A DNA stretch of 64,000 nt from Periconia sp. R9002 (lineage: Eukaryota > Ascomycota > Dothideomycetes > Pleosporales > Periconiaceae). This document shows positions 42,314-55,658 of this stretch, one piece after another. The notes below the pieces were generated by a model, which searched no databases, had not been told where the DNA came from, and saw nothing but the letters and a program-made list of their open reading frames with translations. The translations under genes and the position numbers were made by a program. The stretch is taken from positions 124,001-188,000 of the forward strand of contig JAMAHW010000013.1 of the NCBI GenBank assembly GCA_023627715.1, in the 5' to 3' direction. Every line of letters starts with the position of its first letter. Positions within the stretch are counted from its first letter, which is position 1.

Positions 42314-43678
42314 ATGGCTAACGCCACCACCACGTACCAACTGCCTCCCCTCCCCGACTATACTCTGACCCCTTTGTCACCACTCTTGTCATGGACTTCC
42401 GATGAGCTCCTACTAGCCGCACTTCCCGTGGTCGCCTATTGGGGCGTTTCCCTCATCTATCATCTAATTGACGTTTACGACCTATGCGAAAAGTACCGCC
42501 TACATACACCTGCCGAAGTGTTGAAGCGCAACCATGTTACGCGATACGAGGTCTTTCGAGATGTCCTTTTGCAGCAGATCATCCAAGTGATAGCGTCCAT
42601 GTTGCTTTCCTTGGCCGATGATACTGCCACGTCTGGCAAGGCCGACTATGATGTTGCGTGGTACGCGCAAAAGTTACGTCTAGGACAGCGGGCCATTCCT
42701 TTCATCATGACTGTACTGGGACTGGATCCTGTAGCGTTGGCTTCCAAGTTTTCTACCTCGCGGCCTATGCTCGCAAGTGCTCTCGTCGGAGGACAATACC
42801 CTGGATTGATGCAGAGCATCAAAGTTGCAGGCCTCGACACAATGGCTCCAGCTTTCGCCTCATGGGAGCTCGCACTTGCAAGCTCATTGTATTGGTATAT
42901 CATCCCGGCCCTGCAATTCGCTGCGGCAATCTTCATCATGGATACCTGGGAGTATTTCTGGCACCGCGCCATGCATCTGAACAAATGGTTATATGGTAAG
43001 AATGGCAATGCTCCACCATTTGTTTGATCCCTTCTAATTTCATTAGTGACCCTTCATTCGCGCCACCACAGATTGTACGTGCCGTATGCGTATGGTGCTC
43101 TCTACAACCACCCCGTAGAAGGATTCATTCTCGATACACTGGGCGCCGGTGTTAGTTCTCTGGTCACGGGCATGACCCAAAGACAGTGCATGTGGTTCTT
43201 CACCATTTCCACCGTGAAGACAGTCCTCGATCACAGTGGCTATGAATTCCCTTACGACCCTCTTCAGCTCATTTTCCCCAACAATGCTGCTTATCATGAC
43301 ATTCACCACCAGAGTTGGGGTATCAAGACAAACTTTTCACAGCCATTCTTCACATTTTGGGACAGAATTGGCGGGACGAGATTCACGGGCGACGCTCAGG
43401 CCAAATACGAGCGCAGCCGCCGCATTGCGCAAGAGAAGGTTGTTCAGGAGGTTGAGAACAACAACTTGGCTGTCGAAGCGACAGCTACCATGGCAACAGC
43501 TCTGGACGGGGATGAAAGCACACGATCCCAGCCGCTGGCAACGTCACATGTTACGCGGAAGAAGTCGTCCAGTATCTCCAATTCACCGGCTGGAAATCTG
43601 AAAGGACTACGCAAGAAAGTAAAGGGAGGTCTGCACGGCAAGAGAGCAAATGTGCTGGGCGTTGAAAGTTCGCACTAG
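42314..43678 (+). CDS. SUR2: Sphinganine C4-hydroxylase
   Basis: A 437-aa endoplasmic-reticulum di-iron hydroxylase of the fatty-acid hydroxylase superfamily. It converts dihydrosphingosine to phytosphingosine in ceramide synthesis. Exons are 42314-42995 and 43047-43678. The 51-bp intron (GTAAGA...ATTAG) splits a Val codon (WLY-V-TLHSRHH). The ATG at 42314 gives MANATTTYQLPPLPDY; an upstream in-frame ATG at 42266 would add a His/Arg-rich 16 residues that the family lacks. Hydrophobic spans occur near residues 35-55, 85-100 and 190-215. The three histidine boxes are HRAMH (about 217), HSRHH (about 232) and HDIHH (about 311). The C-terminal about 80 residues are a basic cytosolic tail (VTRKKSSSIS) with possible phosphosites. 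Confidence 0.93.
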
Positions 43679-44372
43679 AACGAATTCTAGCAAACACTAG
43701 TTCCGAAAACGAGCGTGGTGTTGCTGTCACTTTACGGTTTTCACGTGGGCGTAGGTAATGTATAGTAACTTCTCATGTAAAAAATTTTTATGGGAAAATG
43801 GGCATTTGTTTTCATTCTCTTCTTCACTTCTACCCATTCATGTTTCATCAAGCATTTGTAAACTTTTTTTTTACTTCTTCTCAGTCACCCTCCCGCTTTC
43901 CCCTAAACTTGTTGTTTGAGAGGAGGGTGTTGCCGTTGTCATTCCAGCCACTCGTTCATAGGGTTTCATTAGGGAGGCGTTCCGCAATGGGTTGAACCAT
44001 TTCACTCAATCGATTCTTTTTCTTGTTCTTCATATCAATCTTCCATCCGCTACTTCTGTTGGGATTCATCCAAAAAGAAACAGGCCTTTGAGCTTGGTTG
44101 CCATGTAATAACTCGACGCTTTCACTTCTACCACAAGGAACAATCTAGGTCTGTCCGCCACGACAGGTTCACCTTACATCCCAACCCTAACCCCACGGGC
44201 AAGTTTTTTTTTTCAAGATAATAGTCCGGGACCAGAAAATGTCCAGTCTCGCCTTTACCCTCCACATTTTCATATCCCTTCACCACAACTCCCCTCTCTG
44301 CCAATCAATCACCTCACCGCGCCCTTGTCGTGTCAGACATTCCTTAATAACTAGTTCCCATACATTTTACCG

Positions 44373-44394
44373 ACACACACACACACACACACAC
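44373..44394 (+). repeat. (AC)n microsatellite
   Basis: Eleven AC units in a row, perfect. Confidence 0.95.
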
Positions 44395-47300
44395 TATACC
44401 CCCGGATCTCCAGCACTCCACCCATCTACCCGTCCCCCGTTGACCCGAACTATATCCAGACTCTCTCCCTTAATAAACGGACATCAACTTCACATGTATC
44501 CTATTCTCCCACGCGAAACTTAGGCCAGTTTCTTCATTCACTTAGCACATGTATGTTCGTAAAACGTAAAACAAAAAACGAGTCAATCTAGATATGTACG
44601 GGTGGGTGGTCCGACGGGCAGAGCGAAAAGGAATGGATGGATAGTATACTCCCAAGTAAAATGGTAGTAGTAGAAGGAGAAGTACTTGGAGTAAGAGCAG
44701 TGATGTGGAGGGTTTGGGTTGTGAGGTGAGAGAGGGAGGAGGGTCTTGTGTGGTAAGGTTATGTGTTCTTGGTTGATGTTCGGGTTTGGTTTGGTGTGTG
44801 TGTATGTGTGTAAGGGACGTGGGATTATTTTGTATAGATGGATGTGCGTTTACAGGTTGGTTGATTTCAGGTAAGTGTGTGTCAATGTGTGTCACACGTA
44901 CAAGTGAGTGGAGTGAGGATTTTGAGAAAGGTGTTGTGGAAACTCTGAACGTTAGGGTGTCCGTTTTTTTTTGTCACTCATTTTTTGTATTATCTCTGTG
45001 ATGGTACAGTGGATCAGCTTACAACAGTTTGAGGTAAAAGTGGAATTATATAAAAACGTAGTGGGGGATTGGTTGGGAGGAGGTATGAGTAGAGGAAGGT
45101 TGGCTGGCACATTGCGTAGAAAAAATATGAGTATGACGATAGGATTGAGGTAACTTTTTAGTTACATGTTTACTACGTATTTCTGTTTGCGTTTCAAACA
45201 AATGCTGTTGGATTTTGAGCTGTAGCGGCTTCATCAAGTCTCACGTGGCCGATGTTACGGGGAGATGGTTTTTTCCCCTATATGCGCGAGATGATGCAGA
45301 ATTTTGCCATCACTTCAAGACGACGAGACTATCACGTCCCACAAACAGGTTTCATGCCAAAGCTGCTCCATCGGCTGCTCACTTGAAAATGCCATTGCCG
45401 CCCTTTCTCGTTCGATAGAGGACGCGCCGTTCAAAGGTGCACAGTAATCGAGCACACAGTGATCATCTTTCCTTCCTTAGTGAAGGGACCCATGCGCACA
45501 GTCGCAGGGCCAAAGTATACTGATTAAGTTATCAACGAACCGTGGAACACCAGCACACACACTCGTAGGAAAATGACGCGCAGGAGACCTCTGACAGGAA
45601 ATGCGATCTCCGTTCCCAAGTATTCTGAAAGTTTCCCTGGAAATTGTGACACCTGGTCAGCGGTGAGCCCCGAGCGCAAAACCCTGATGGCTTGGAAGTA
45701 TGTATCGCTTGTGGTTCTTCTGGAGCTAAGGCTGGAGCTTGCGCTGAAGGCTGGTGGAACTGTACTGCGCGTAAGCGTGTGAGCACACTGAAGTGAGCAA
45801 AGATTTTTGAAAGGAAGCAGCTGGGTTGAGCTCAAAATCGTGAATATCTCAAATGCTTGTGGATCTAAATGGGGATATGAGGGCGGTGAGCCGAGCGGAA
45901 AATATTCCAGTAACGTGTTTCTTGAGATGATTGGTAGCCATGTCGTCCGGGGATGTTGACACTACATAGGTACCGTCAACGTGGTCCAATATCTTACGTT
46001 TGAACAGCCAATATTGACTTGGTGTGATCATTCCACATTGATCATATGGGAAATACCGCTTTCAGTCCGAATTCTCCGTTGTAAGCACTTGCGTAGGATT
46101 CCGGAGATGCGAGGCAGTATAACTGGCTTGGTGAGATTACTGCTTATAGGTAGAGCGCAAACATGCAAGAATTATCGCGAGTTTCTGGATCTTTGTACGA
46201 TTGGAAATTCCACATGGGATAGTATTGGCTTTAGGAGACAAGTTGGAGCAAGATGATGGTGTGACAAGCAAAAGCTTGGAATGTATAGTCGATTGTCCAG
46301 GCGGTGTGGTATCCGGTATACACGGATATGTGCGGAGCCATACGTGTGCTCCCAAGGACTCGAAAGCGGCGAGGTGTGATAGGCTGGAATCACCGGACGG
46401 AGTAGCTTCACTGCGGTGCACGTTGAAACACAGTTTTGTGCTCGTTTTCGCGCCAAAGCCGAAATCACGAGACTGCCGGGTGGTTCCGTGGCCAAGATGA
46501 TGATGGAAATGCGGTAGCGAACCCACTCCAAGCTGACGGTGCCGAGTTGGTAGTTGGACTACAGAGGCTCAGGCATACTTGCAGATTCGATCGCCAATGG
46601 GACGACGGGTGACGGGGCCGAGCAGGAGTAAGGGGAGGCTTGGATGGGATTGGAGGTTGTGGGTTTGTAGGCGAGGACTAATGCCATGTATGACGAGCGG
46701 GATGCAGGAACGGCGGGAACATCATCAACGACGTGAAAATGAACAACATGACTAAAAAGTGTTGAAGAGATCTCGAGCGCAACAGCCCGGTGGTTGAAGC
46801 TACAAGCCATCCAGCCGTGTCTAGGCACGTGAGGTTGACTGTCCAAGCCAGGCATTTTGTTTGAACTTTGGACCAGGGCACTAATAACCAGGGCGTCTTT
46901 TCTGGGGTTGGGGTCAATGGCGACTTGGGAATCTAGACAGGAGGGCCTTTGTGGATGTGATGCTGGAACGCGTCAGTCTTGTCGCACAGAAGACACGGCG
47001 GGAGCATGTCGAGAAACTGGCCCACTTGGAAAGCGTTGTAGACACTACCTAAAACTAGAGGTCAGTGGCACAATCCCAACCCACGCCTTCGGAGTAATCA
47101 CGATGAAGACTGGGATTCTCCGAGGTGCCACCAAGTTGGATATACGATAGAGAGCATCAAGGTGAAGCTGGACTGTTGGCTTCTGGTGGCACAGGATAAG
47201 GGCTGATGGACACAGAGAGGCCCATGTCAGCGAGAAGGGAGGGAACATCCATCACAGTAGCCCCCTAGCTATCGATGTATGAAACACGGTAACCAAAAGA

Positions 47301-47429
47301 CGGGAAATAGACACACAGCAAGGCTGGGATGGGCGTGGAAGGGGCGATGGTGTTTTGATATCCACCTGGCGCCGCGAGTACGGATACGCAGGGAAGCTGA
47401 TTGGCCGAGGACCATGGACCAATATGTAG

Positions 47430-47620
47430 GCACGCGGGTGTCAGAATATCCCGTAATAGTAAGATGAGAGAAAGAAGAGTAAAAATATGGTATAGAAATA
47501 GTATCCTAGTGTCCTACTTACTGTTAAGAAAATTACAATTTTAGGGGGAAGAGACCCTTGAAGAGTTGTATGTGGAGTGGTACGTGTTGTGAGCGCGGGT
47601 TATTCCCCAACCCGCGTGGT
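47430..47620 (-). repeat. MITE-like element, copy C
   Basis: About 190 bp, in reverse orientation to copies A and B. The ends are gcacgcgggtgtcagaat (left) and accaacccgcgtgg-type (right: ccccaacccgcgtgg), which are inverted repeats. TAG borders both sides, a possible target duplication. Read in reverse complement, the interior block aagggtctcttccccct is identical to copy B, and taagtaggacactagga nearly so. It is the most compact copy. Confidence 0.85.
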
Positions 47621-50002
47621 AGGGCAATCGTATTCGTGCACAGCACAAATAGAGCGGAACCTTGTTTGATTACATGGTTTGCTCGTATCTGGAGTAATCA
47701 AGGGCAATCTACCAGCGACGACGTTGTCAAACACGATTCATTTCCCCAGCTTATTGCATTCTGGGTCTCGAGGGCTTGGCCAAGGGTAGGCAGGTAATCA
47801 ACATGGCACCTGCAGAGAGCAGATGAGAGGAGAGGCGGCATCTGCCCGGCCGCCCTCGGACCCGTAGCGGGGTAGATACATGTACTGTCCATATCCATCC
47901 ATCTAGGCGACGAAGGAACGAGGGAGAGGATGCAGACGCAGACGGCACGGTCAACTAATTCCTCACCAGCACGCACACCCATGCAAGCCTCAGAACTTGC
48001 GAGACCGTCTACACTGTGCATCAGTGGCGAATGTGCCCGTATCGTTCATGCAGAAGCGGCGCGCGCGCTATCGTCTGTTGGCTCTGCGTCTTCGAAGCCC
48101 ACTGCACCATCACCCACCGCCCTTTGGACTGGCTACTGTCTATCTACCTACTACTGCAGATCCCATCAGCCGCAGTTCAAGAGGCCGCGATAGCCATCCA
48201 TCACTTGCTGCTCATGTCGCCGCGAATCGGATCAAAATGTACATGCGTGAGAGACCTGGACCTGGTCTTCGGTCGTGGTGGCGATCATCATGAAGTACAT
48301 ACATAGACAATTATGTAGGTGGTTGTTGTTCCTTCAGACCCCTGGAATGCTGGGAAGCGGGCAGGCCTGCGTTTGCGGCGCTTCGGAATCTGGGTCGCTC
48401 CCCCGTGATGCGGAATGCGAATGCAAACCGTTTCCAGGGCGGCGGTGACGAGGTGGTTAGCATTGGTTGGCGTCGCGTCGCATCGCATCGCATCGCATTG
48501 CCATGACAGAGAGCAAACGTATGTAGAATCCCAAAAATAAGAGACGATGCTCAGGGTGCAGGCAGATCAGAGGATGGGATGGGGTGGGGTGATGGTGTCT
48601 AACGCGCGTCGACGACCGAAATGGTCCGGCGGCAGGGTACAATATTTGGACTAGATACCTAGTCAACGAAGGGCGGGAGGGAAACCAAGTGGATGCGGCG
48701 TGATAATCATTCAATTCAGTCTGCCCTACCTATGATGAGGATGTATGCCATTATCCCTACATAGGCCCTGCCTCAGGCTGCCTGGGGGATGGGATGGGAT
48801 GGGAGATGGATGCAGGCTGCGTTGCCACGGGGAACCAACCAACAGGCCAAGAGCATTTTCCAGAATAATAATGCATCATTCAATTTCAGCGTGTCCCCAA
48901 AGGGCAGCCCCGTCGACGGTAATGTTTGTCCGCTTGCTTCACATGTTGTCGCCATGCACTCTCTTCGACGTTGGACAGAAAAGACGATCCACGGGAAAAA
49001 ATAGTAATGCGATGGATCCTTACATACTTCAGAGACTAGTAGATAATCAATGGACAAGAAAAGAAGGGTCAAGGGGGGAGGGGGGTTCCCCAGCAAGCAC
49101 CGAGGCTCGAAACGCATGACAGGCGGTCATGGCAGTGGCACCAAACACTGTCATGCCTCCCGATTCAAGCCTTTTGTGTCCTGACAGGCATTCTATTTTT
49201 TTTTGTACTGTACAATAAACGTCGCTGCACCACCCAAGAATAACTAGTAGACGGATAGGCAGGGTGAAGACTGGTGGTTGCAAAAGTCGGAGAGTGGATA
49301 CATACAGGGCCGTAGTAAAGTACATTACTATTACCTACCTAGTTATTCCCCTTCACGCATCGCGGTAGGCACGCCAGCAAGCTTGCAGGTGCCGTGCACG
49401 GTCCCCGTCTTCTCCTATTCCCATCATCTCCTGTCCTGTCGTCGCCGCTTCACCCACGCCCACCTTCAATCCCTCTCTCTACTCTACCCTACTCTACTCA
49501 CACACTCTCTCTCGCTCCCCGTGTGTTATTCTTTCTTCTGCACCCTCTCCGACCTGCCCCTGGGACAGACCCTTCGCCCATCGTCCACCCTCATCCTATC
49601 CTCGCCCGCTCCGTCTGCCTCCCTTTCCCCCCGTCCAATGCAGGCTTGAGACTGTGCTCGGGAGGCTTGGTACACGCTGCCAACTAGTCGATTCACGACA
49701 GCCTCTCCAGCTTCCCGCGACTTCTGTAGCCTTCTTCCCTCACCTTCTCCTCTACGGCCCTTTCTTTCTCCCTTTCCTTGTTTAATACTCAATCCCAATC
49801 TTCTTCGCTTCTTCTCCCCTTGTGTTTTATAATTGGCAGCGCGCCATTCTCCAGTACCCGGCCATAGCGAGAGAAGGGAGTCTTATCGTCGTCGTCGTCG
49901 CCCTCGCCCTCCACCACCCTCACCACCCCTACCCTCGCCCGCACCCAGTGTCGTTCGAGCACCTTCCATTCCACCACCCCCGTCGTCTCCACGAGTACTC
50001 CG

Positions 50003-52399
50003 ATGGCTCAGGTACTCGCGCCCATCGTTCAGACTTCCGGTACCATTACGATGCTACATTCTTCTTCGGATGCATTTCAGAGCACCCCGGCCCAGCCTCA
50101 CCCCCAACAGCAGAGATCTTCGCAGATGCCACGCGCTCAATCGTACAATGTTCCCACGACCGGAGCAGGGTACAGGGGCACCTCTGCTCCCATAGCACCG
50201 TATGCTTTTTCAAGCACCCCCCAACTCCGTCAGGAGAATAGGTCGTCGTCTGCACCAAACCAGCAGCTCACACAGCCTGCCAACCCGTCCAAACTGGGCC
50301 ATCCTTCACACCCCTCCTCCTCGTCCGACTCCACCGTTTCTACCTCGAGCTCTTCGAACCGTTCCTTGGCGACGCCCACGTTCGCTGCCAAAGACGATAC
50401 TTCGGCCAGGAAATCCATTGTCGACGATGTGCCCCCCACAATAAATCTTTCCACAACGGTCCCTGACCTGAGCCTTACCCTGTCAGAATCATCCCCTGTC
50501 ACCTCGGATGCTCCCGTCAAGCCATCGCCAGGCCGCTATCGTCGAGCAGCGAGTAGAACCGACTCCACAAACAGCGCGACGGCATCGTCCTCCACGCCAA
50601 CCCCGACACAACAACACTCTCCCTCGGTGCCTGCATCCTCTACTGCGGCAACCGCCCGGCCCAACCTTCCCCCTCTAAGCACCATTGATCTCCCACCTCC
50701 AGCGAGACCAACACACAATCGGGCAAGCAGCGTTGACGACATGCCAACGGCACGAGGTGGTGTAATGGATCAGGCAAAGCGTTACAGGAGACGCAGCCTC
50801 AGCGGTCTCGATGCCAACGCAATGGCGAGTGAGAGTACATCACCGTCACCACCTGTGTCTACGTCTCCCATCATTGCCCCAAAGCGACAGACCCAAGAGG
50901 TACGGCCAGGATCTAGCTCGAGCCGCCACGGCAGTCGTCCAAGTTCTAGCCAAAGTCACGAAAGACAAGGAAGCGCTGGGAGTGTTTCGTCAATTGGGTC
51001 GAATAGGCCTTCGGTAAGCTGATAGCATCTACATCTCAAATCTCATTACTAATAGCATTCAGTCTCGTCAAGGCTCGACGAACCTGCGTGCCAATACAGC
51101 TGTCACGCCTGCATCAAAGTCCCCAGAACCCAACCGCCGGATGGCTCCCTCACCTCTGTCGCAGCCCATGTCTCCATCTGAACCCACAAGCCCGGCAAAG
51201 GTGACGACATCAACAGCTAGCCCCGCGATGAAGCAATTGACAGCATTGAATGACAAGGAAGGAGGGAAGGGGATGAAATCTCGTCTACGACGGGCTTTCT
51301 CTTTCGGGAGCGCCGCTGAGCTTCGCCGCGCATCGGCTGAGAACAGCATAGCTGCCGAACGGGCAAAATTGCGGAAAGACCGTTATCAGACAGAGGAAGA
51401 AGCAGAACAGGCTGCCATTGTGGCCAAACAAGAGGCTGCAGGCATTGGTGCGGGCATCTACTCCGGTCAAGGCGGTTTTTCGGGCTCAACCGACAACCTT
51501 TCCATTTCTTCTACCGCGTCATCGGCCTCTATCATGCTAAGGAAGATGGGTAGTGGTATGAAGAAAGGAACGCGGTCCATCAAGGGTCTGTTCAGACCGA
51601 AATCGGTGATTGGAGTCCCTGCTGCAGACGGCCCCATTAAGCCTAGCGTTGGTCAAGTGTCTATGGTCACAGTCGAAGCTGAGCGTCAGAAGGTGAACGT
51701 GAACGCCAACCCCCATGAGCAGGTTGGCGGAGGTACCGGCTATCCCAGGCTGGAGCGTAACTCATTGGACGCGGGGAGGAGCACAAGTGTTAACAGCACA
51801 TCTGGGGCTGCGAATGATCTATACCAGAGGAGAAGCATCATCGGTAGCGACAAAGAGCGGGCCGAAGTCCTTTCGTCGATCAAGAAGGGTATATTGAAAC
51901 GTAAGCATCAGAAGCTGTCCAAGTCCAAAACCCCCAGCACTGACAAGCATATAGGCAATGGAACTGGTTCCGGTGCGTCTTCTCCAGTGTCTCGTCCGGT
52001 CGATGCACCTCCTGCACCCGAATCTGTCAAAGCGAGCGCGCCAAATACGCCCATTCAAGACCCTAACCCCGATTACTTTGGCAAACCGCCGCGTCTTGCG
52101 AATCCCAGCACGAGGAGCCTTCCCACTACACCCCAAGGGTCGCTCAGGAATATCAGCTTCAGTCCCCGCATCCAATTCCACGACGCGTGGTCTGCTTCCG
52201 ACTACGATAGGCGCGGAGAGATCGCTACGTGCAACAGACTCACTCCAATGCTTGCTCAGCAGATCAAAGAGGAGCTCAACTCTTTCAAGATGGTATGCCT
52301 GAGAAGGTCATTTTTTTTGTTTCCATCTACAACTACTAATACTGTTTGCAGGAGATGGAGGTGCACGAACTCTCGAAGCCACACACTCACTTTTTCTAA
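50003..52399 (+). CDS. Ser/Pro-rich protein with Bni4-like C-terminus
   Basis: A 762-aa largely disordered protein from exons 50003-51013, 51063-52292 and 52352-52399. Introns are 49 bp and 59 bp, both phase 0. Residues 1-400 are Ser/Thr/Pro-rich. A basic block near 415-430 reads KSRLRRAFSFGSAAELRR. SMKKGTRSIKGLFRPKS-like sequence (KKGTRSIKGLFRPKSV) lies near 520. The C-terminal 70 residues are highly structured. They read SPRIQFHDAW (R-I-Q-F fits an RVxF phosphatase-1 docking motif), YDRRGEIATCNRLTPMLAQ, then EELNSFKM and HTHFF at the end. From memory this resembles yeast Bni4, the Glc7 adaptor that places chitin synthesis at the bud neck. In a hypha that would be a septation or cell-wall role. 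The last 16-codon exon is needed to finish the conserved tail. Confidence 0.75.
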
Positions 52400-54331
52400 T
52401 GATTTTGCATTCATCACATGGACGTGGCGTCTTGGCGCATACATTCCCAGTTTTAGTATTGGGGTTCCGGAGCACATCAGCATTCACGAGTTGATCATTA
52501 GCTCAGTTCCATTTTCTGGTTACGATGAATTTGTCTCTCAGAATTAGCGAGCATTTGCACTCAGATAGCGAAGCGTGACCTCGCCTTGCTTGATGTGGAC
52601 AAGCAAGTGTGTAGGCTGTTTTGGTCAGCGTGGAACATTTCCAGCGAGAAAAGTAAGATGGCGAATATGTTTGTTTTCCTTCTTCTTTAGCTAAAGAATC
52701 CTCTCGACGATCACTTTTCTCTTGGCTATACATGTGCCGTACTTGGCTTTCCTTGTCTCCTCCATCTTTCACTGTCATCACTCTCCTTTCGCCTCATTTG
52801 GGAGTATGGAGTGGCTGTCTCTCTACCTCTCGTTTTCTTGTCTTTCTCTTCTCCTATCTCCTTATCCTCTATCTCGGTAACTCTTTCGGAGCGCTCGCTC
52901 GGAAGGAGAACGAAAAACAAGCAAAGTTTGCGTGTAGAATTGAACTGGTTCAAAACGTTTCACGGGCGTAATCTAGTTTGGCTAGTTGCAAGGCATCCCG
53001 TGGAGGTTGAAGTAGGTGTGTCTGAGCCGAAGTCTTGCATATGTCTTGATAAGAATATCTATTTTATTCGGCAGCTGATCCAGGTGCATTGAATGGTGTC
53101 GTTTCCATCGCTTCTTGCATAATCATCGAGCAGCGCCTCCCCTCCATGTGCGTTATTTTGTGAATGATGGTGTGAGGCGTGCATTATCGATTTCTCCTCG
53201 ACTTGGCCATGAGCTTACTGGCTTATTGGCGCGATGGGCGATCCATCGCGTTTCCTCGACTCCAAGGATATATCATCCTTGAACTTATCAGTTCGGTGGC
53301 GAATCAGATTCCAAGGGAGACACACCCTTTCGATTTGGTCCGGCCCTCGCCATCGCGGAGGCAGTGACCTCGTTAGAGTGAAAAGGGTAGTCCTCGCGCA
53401 CATCATTTCAAGGTGCATCACCGCACCGGTTGCCTGAAATGCCTGTATGCCCGAAAGCAGCCTCTCCATTCGGCTCGCAGCCGTGCATGACACCCACAAT
53501 GGCAAGGGGAATCAGGAAATTGAAAACTTGAAATTGGAACTGGGCACTCTCTCTTTGTTGACGCGACTTAAATGAGCGAGCGGACAAGCCGGATAATTAA
53601 TGTCTACTTGGGGCGGGCGTGTTCGTTTCCTTCCTTTTCGTCATGAACGATACTACATAGGCATACAATTGACAGCGCAGGTAGTATTTAAGCGAGTCTT
53701 GTTGGATTGTGACCGCTAGTTCTATATCGATAGATTATTATTTGCAGAGAACTTAAAGTGGCTGCGGTTGCTTCGTGAATGATGATACCGTCTACGTATC
53801 ATTAGAGGCGTGCGTGCGGCGTGGGGACTGATAAGGACTACACACCATGCACGGTGAAAATAATGCATTGTTGGTCAATCGCATGTTTTGAAGACTAGAT
53901 GTATGTTGAAACCTGGGTACAGAAATATATGCTATCAAGATACCGCGTGGTGTAGCGCAGTAAGACACTAATCATGTATTGAAACCAGTTTGGTTGCGTG
54001 CAACTACCTATGTACAGGTAGGTACCTTTGTAGCCGCGATATTTACATAGGTAGGTATTATCTGCCAACCTTGAGAAATGCTGTTGAAACGTTCGTAAAA
54101 CTTCGTAAAAAAGAAGCAATTATCTATTCCTCCTCTAGATGGTAATCAATTGAGCACGATGATCGGTCAACAAGACCCTGGGAGCCGTGTCACTGGAACG
54201 AGGTGAACGCCAAAGCACGTGAGCTCGCTTATCCAGCTTAGTCAACATCAACCCACCCTCTCCGCACTTGCGCCTTTCAAATTCCGGACAGTAGGACTCA
54301 GTTTCCCAGCACATCCACCACAACCGACAAA
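52400..54331. other. Intergenic, Bni4-like to RPS25
   Basis: About 1.9 kb without a supportable gene. Small ORFs (52732-52971, 53215-53505) look like noise. A short near-palindromic block built on cctacctatgtacaggtaggtac sits near 54005-54055. The region ends with the eS25 promoter. Confidence 0.4.
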
Positions 54332-54978
54332 ATGGTACGTTTCACTCGGCATATTGAGAGGTTTCTGCAGAGATATTTTTGAAGATGGAAAACTGATGAT
54401 TGTATACAGGCACCTGCAGCAACCGGCGGCAAGAAGCAAAAGAAGAAGTGGTCCAAGGGAAAGGGTACGTGACATCGAGAACTCCAGTCCTTGGGCACAA
54501 GCATCGCAGGCGACCTCTCCCATCTTCATCACACCGAAAACTTCCCCGTTATCGTTTTCATTATCCTCTCCGACGTCCGCCCCCTAACCGCTCAACCGCA
54601 AAATCACCATGGAACCTGGATAGAATTGCCGCTGACAACTTGAATAGTCAAGGACAAGGCCCAACACCACGTCGTCCTCGACAAGAACATCGCGGACAAG
54701 CTTAACAAGGATGTTCAATCATACCGCCTGATTACCGTCGCCACCCTTGTCGATCGTCTCAAGATTAACGGCTCGCTCGCACGACAAGCGCTTACCGACC
54801 TCGAGGAGAGGGGCGTGATCAAGAAGGTCGTTGGACACTCTAAGCTGAGCATCTACAGTATGTCCCTCATTCTTTCCGAATTTCGCACCGCTGCGACAAG
54901 CGCAGTGCAAAGTTCAAAAGAACCTGTAGTAGTTCAAAGGCTAACAACACCACAGCACGAGCAGTCGGTGGCGACTAA
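54332..54978 (+). CDS. RPS25: 40S ribosomal protein eS25
   Basis: A 96-aa small-subunit ribosomal protein. Four exons: 54332-54334 (the ATG alone), 54410-54464, 54648-54857 and 54956-54978. Phases are 0, 1 and 1. Introns are 75, 183 and 98 bp. The protein is M-APAATGGKKQKKKWSKGK, then VKDKAQHHVVLDK, SYRLITVATLVDRLKINGSL, ARQALTDLEERG, VVGHSKLSIY and TRAVGGD at the end. The winged-helix core is intact, and the length fits fungal eS25. A start codon isolated on its own exon and a heavy intron load are typical of fungal ribosomal protein genes. The second intron is long and could hold a small RNA, though I see no clear snoRNA boxes. Confidence 0.95.
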
Positions 54979-55658
54979 ATGTCTCGCGTCACGCAAAACG
55001 AATAAGACAAGCAAAGCCGCGAGTGGATGGATGCACGATTCTGGGACGTCTCTTTTCCAAAACGATTCCTCTTCTGCCATTATCGGTCGGCGTACGTAAA
55101 TTCTTTCATGATGGGAAAGGTTCATACATTGGGCGTGCTCGTGTGGCGGACATGAATTAGAGAGGACGAACACTCGGCTACGGCTCGATCGCTGCAGTCC
55201 GAAGTGTCGGCTATGTATTGAAATGAAAAAGACATCCGGAACTGCGCTTGTGCCATGAATGTGTACCCGTTCGCCGTGAACAGGCCTATAGATCGGTGGT
55301 CTGACAACGTCTGAAGCTCTAACTCCATGGCGGTATTATGCCCTAATGTGGTAGTATACTGATTCTGTCCTTCCCAAGGAACACACGGAAATATCGGTGA
55401 TGAAAGGCAACCATTTGAGTTGAGCAATGCCAATTTATGTCAACACAAATGACTATGAACCGTAATATTCGCATACTCTTGAAAAGTAAGCAGGCTAAAA
55501 AGGATTCCATCATTCACCATGCTTATATTCCCACTTGAGAGGATCCAACCATCTTGAATCCAATTATTCCAACCCGTTTTCGTCTGTAAACTATGAACCC
55601 GTACATACACTTTCCCCCCTCATCTCCCCTCCCCTCCGCTCCACCCTTTTATCTCCCC
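54979..55658. other. Intergenic between convergent RPS25 and MAPR genes
   Basis: About 680 bases of 3' flank for two convergent genes. I see nothing else. Confidence 0.4.

Larger units (their letters stand above)
43679..50002. other. 6.3-kb gene-free region
   Basis: I find no convincing coding gene between SUR2 and the Bni4-like gene. It contains an (AC)n microsatellite (44373-44394), MITE-like copy C, a (cgcat)n run (48475-48500), a gggat run (48786-48805), and a pyrimidine-rich tract (about 49330-49980). That tract is probably promoter and 5' leader of the next gene. Many ORFs of 60-130 codons overlap on both strands without family features. A non-coding transcript is possible but cannot be shown. 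Confidence 0.5.
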
